Made by a program: the position numbers and the translations under genes. Below are positions 41,392-41,664 of a stretch of 41,664 nucleotides of DNA, one piece after another. Origin of the DNA: Aquitalea palustris. GTDB taxonomy: Bacteria; Pseudomonadota; Gammaproteobacteria; Burkholderiales; Chromobacteriaceae. The notes beneath the pieces are model-generated. The model was not told the DNA's origin. It saw only the letters and a program-made list of their open reading frames with translations, and searched no databases. Within the stretch, counting starts at the first letter, position 1, and each line of letters opens with the position of its first letter. The DNA lies in contig NZ_RFAR01000070.1 in the NCBI RefSeq assembly GCF_003693445.1, positions 1-41,664 of the forward strand, written 5' to 3'.

Positions 41392-41664
41392 TCAGTGTTG
41401 TTGCTGATAGCGTTCAGCGGCATGGGCTTGCCGAATGTCGGACAGCAGCCCTTGCCGCGCCCCATCCAGCGCATCCCAGCGCTCGGCAACATGCAAGGGG
41501 GGAATCGTCACCGGCTCGCGACGGTCAAAGCCAACCAGCGCGGCATCAACCAGCTCACCCACTTCCATCACCTCCGGGAGCGTGTTGACGTCAATGCCGG
41601 CGCGCTGCCAAATCTCGGTGCGGGTGGCTGCCGGCAGCACTGCTTGTACGTAAACGCCTTTGGG
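41392..41664 (-). CDS. Short-chain dehydrogenase/reductase, C-terminal part
   Basis: The last 90 residues of a protein cut by the window end. The sequence PKGVYVQAVLPAATRTEIW matches the strand and loop after the SDR catalytic helix (the usual P-G-x-x-x-T segment, here LPAATRT). A VMEVGELVDAALVGFDRRE helix and a TIPPLHVAERWDALDGAR end follow, as in SDRs close to YqjQ/DltE-like oxidoreductases. The Rossmann motif and the YxxxK site would lie outside. It ends 50 bp before the Old Yellow Enzyme gene on the same strand, so it is probably upstream in the same operon. Confidence 0.8.
   Translation of the reverse strand, partial: PKGVYVQAVLPAATRTEIWQRAGIDVNTLPEVMEVGELVDAALVGFDRREPVTIPPLHVAERWDALDGARQGLLSDIRQAHAAERYQQQH

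Noticed and set aside
1-41664. tRNA, rRNA, CRISPR arrays, insertion sequences, prophage genes
   Set aside because: Both strands were read for these; no convincing tRNA, spaced direct-repeat array, transposase or terminal inverted repeats were seen.

Overview
This 41.7 kb window is GC-rich chromosomal DNA of a Gram-negative bacterium. The gene content (ssuEADCBF order, EpsC-type serine acetyltransferase, DctBD, a type VI secretion locus, an AspT-family exchanger beside a malic enzyme) and protein style fit a betaproteobacterium, most likely Neisseriales/Chromobacteriaceae (Chromobacterium/Aquitalea-like). That placement is inference. No rRNA, tRNA, CRISPR array, transposase or phage gene was seen.

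Layout. (1) 1-9.3 kb, all on the minus strand, is a sulfur block: a rhodanese-like protein and serine O-acetyltransferase, the methionine ABC importer metNIQ, and a complete alkanesulfonate operon ssuEADCBF. The genes take up methionine or sulfonates, release sulfite with SsuD/SsuE, and make O-acetylserine as the acceptor for sulfide. (2) 9.5-12.3 kb holds a 68-residue unknown protein, a nicotinamidase-like hydrolase and a YifK-type amino acid permease. (3) 12.8-17.05 kb is a two-gene phosphorelay: a soluble triple-PAS HisKA_2 kinase and a receiver-PAS-PAS-GGDEF-EAL response regulator. (4) 17.1-29.4 kb is a type VI secretion (T6SS) locus of two divergent operons. The minus-strand operon is a TagX-like M15 peptidase, tssM, tagF, tssB, tssC, hcp and an OmpA-like lipoprotein. 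The plus-strand operon is tssJ, tssK, tssL and tssE. tssA, tssF, tssG, tssH/clpV, vgrG and PAAR are not in the window. (5) 30.1-31.3 kb is an AT-richer membrane diguanylate cyclase. (6) 31.4-38.4 kb is a C4-dicarboxylate module: DctD and DctB, an AspT-family exchanger and an NAD-type malic enzyme. A consensus sigma-54 promoter and upstream dyads precede the malic enzyme. (7) 38.7-41.66 kb is a minus-strand redox operon: SDR (cut by the window end), Old Yellow Enzyme, tautomerase and aldo/keto reductase.

The two strongest non-coding signals are regulatory. In the 178-bp gap between the two T6SS operons, a 25-bp imperfect palindrome contains the candidate -35 elements of both divergent promoters, so one regulator could switch both. 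Upstream of the malic enzyme, a TGGCACG-N4-TTGCA element lies about 105 bp from dyads resembling DctD sites, which suggests DctBD drives a malic enzyme-exchanger operon rather than a DctA symporter. The T6SS locus also has c-di-GMP enzymes on both sides. All family assignments are read from the translated sequences without database searches.
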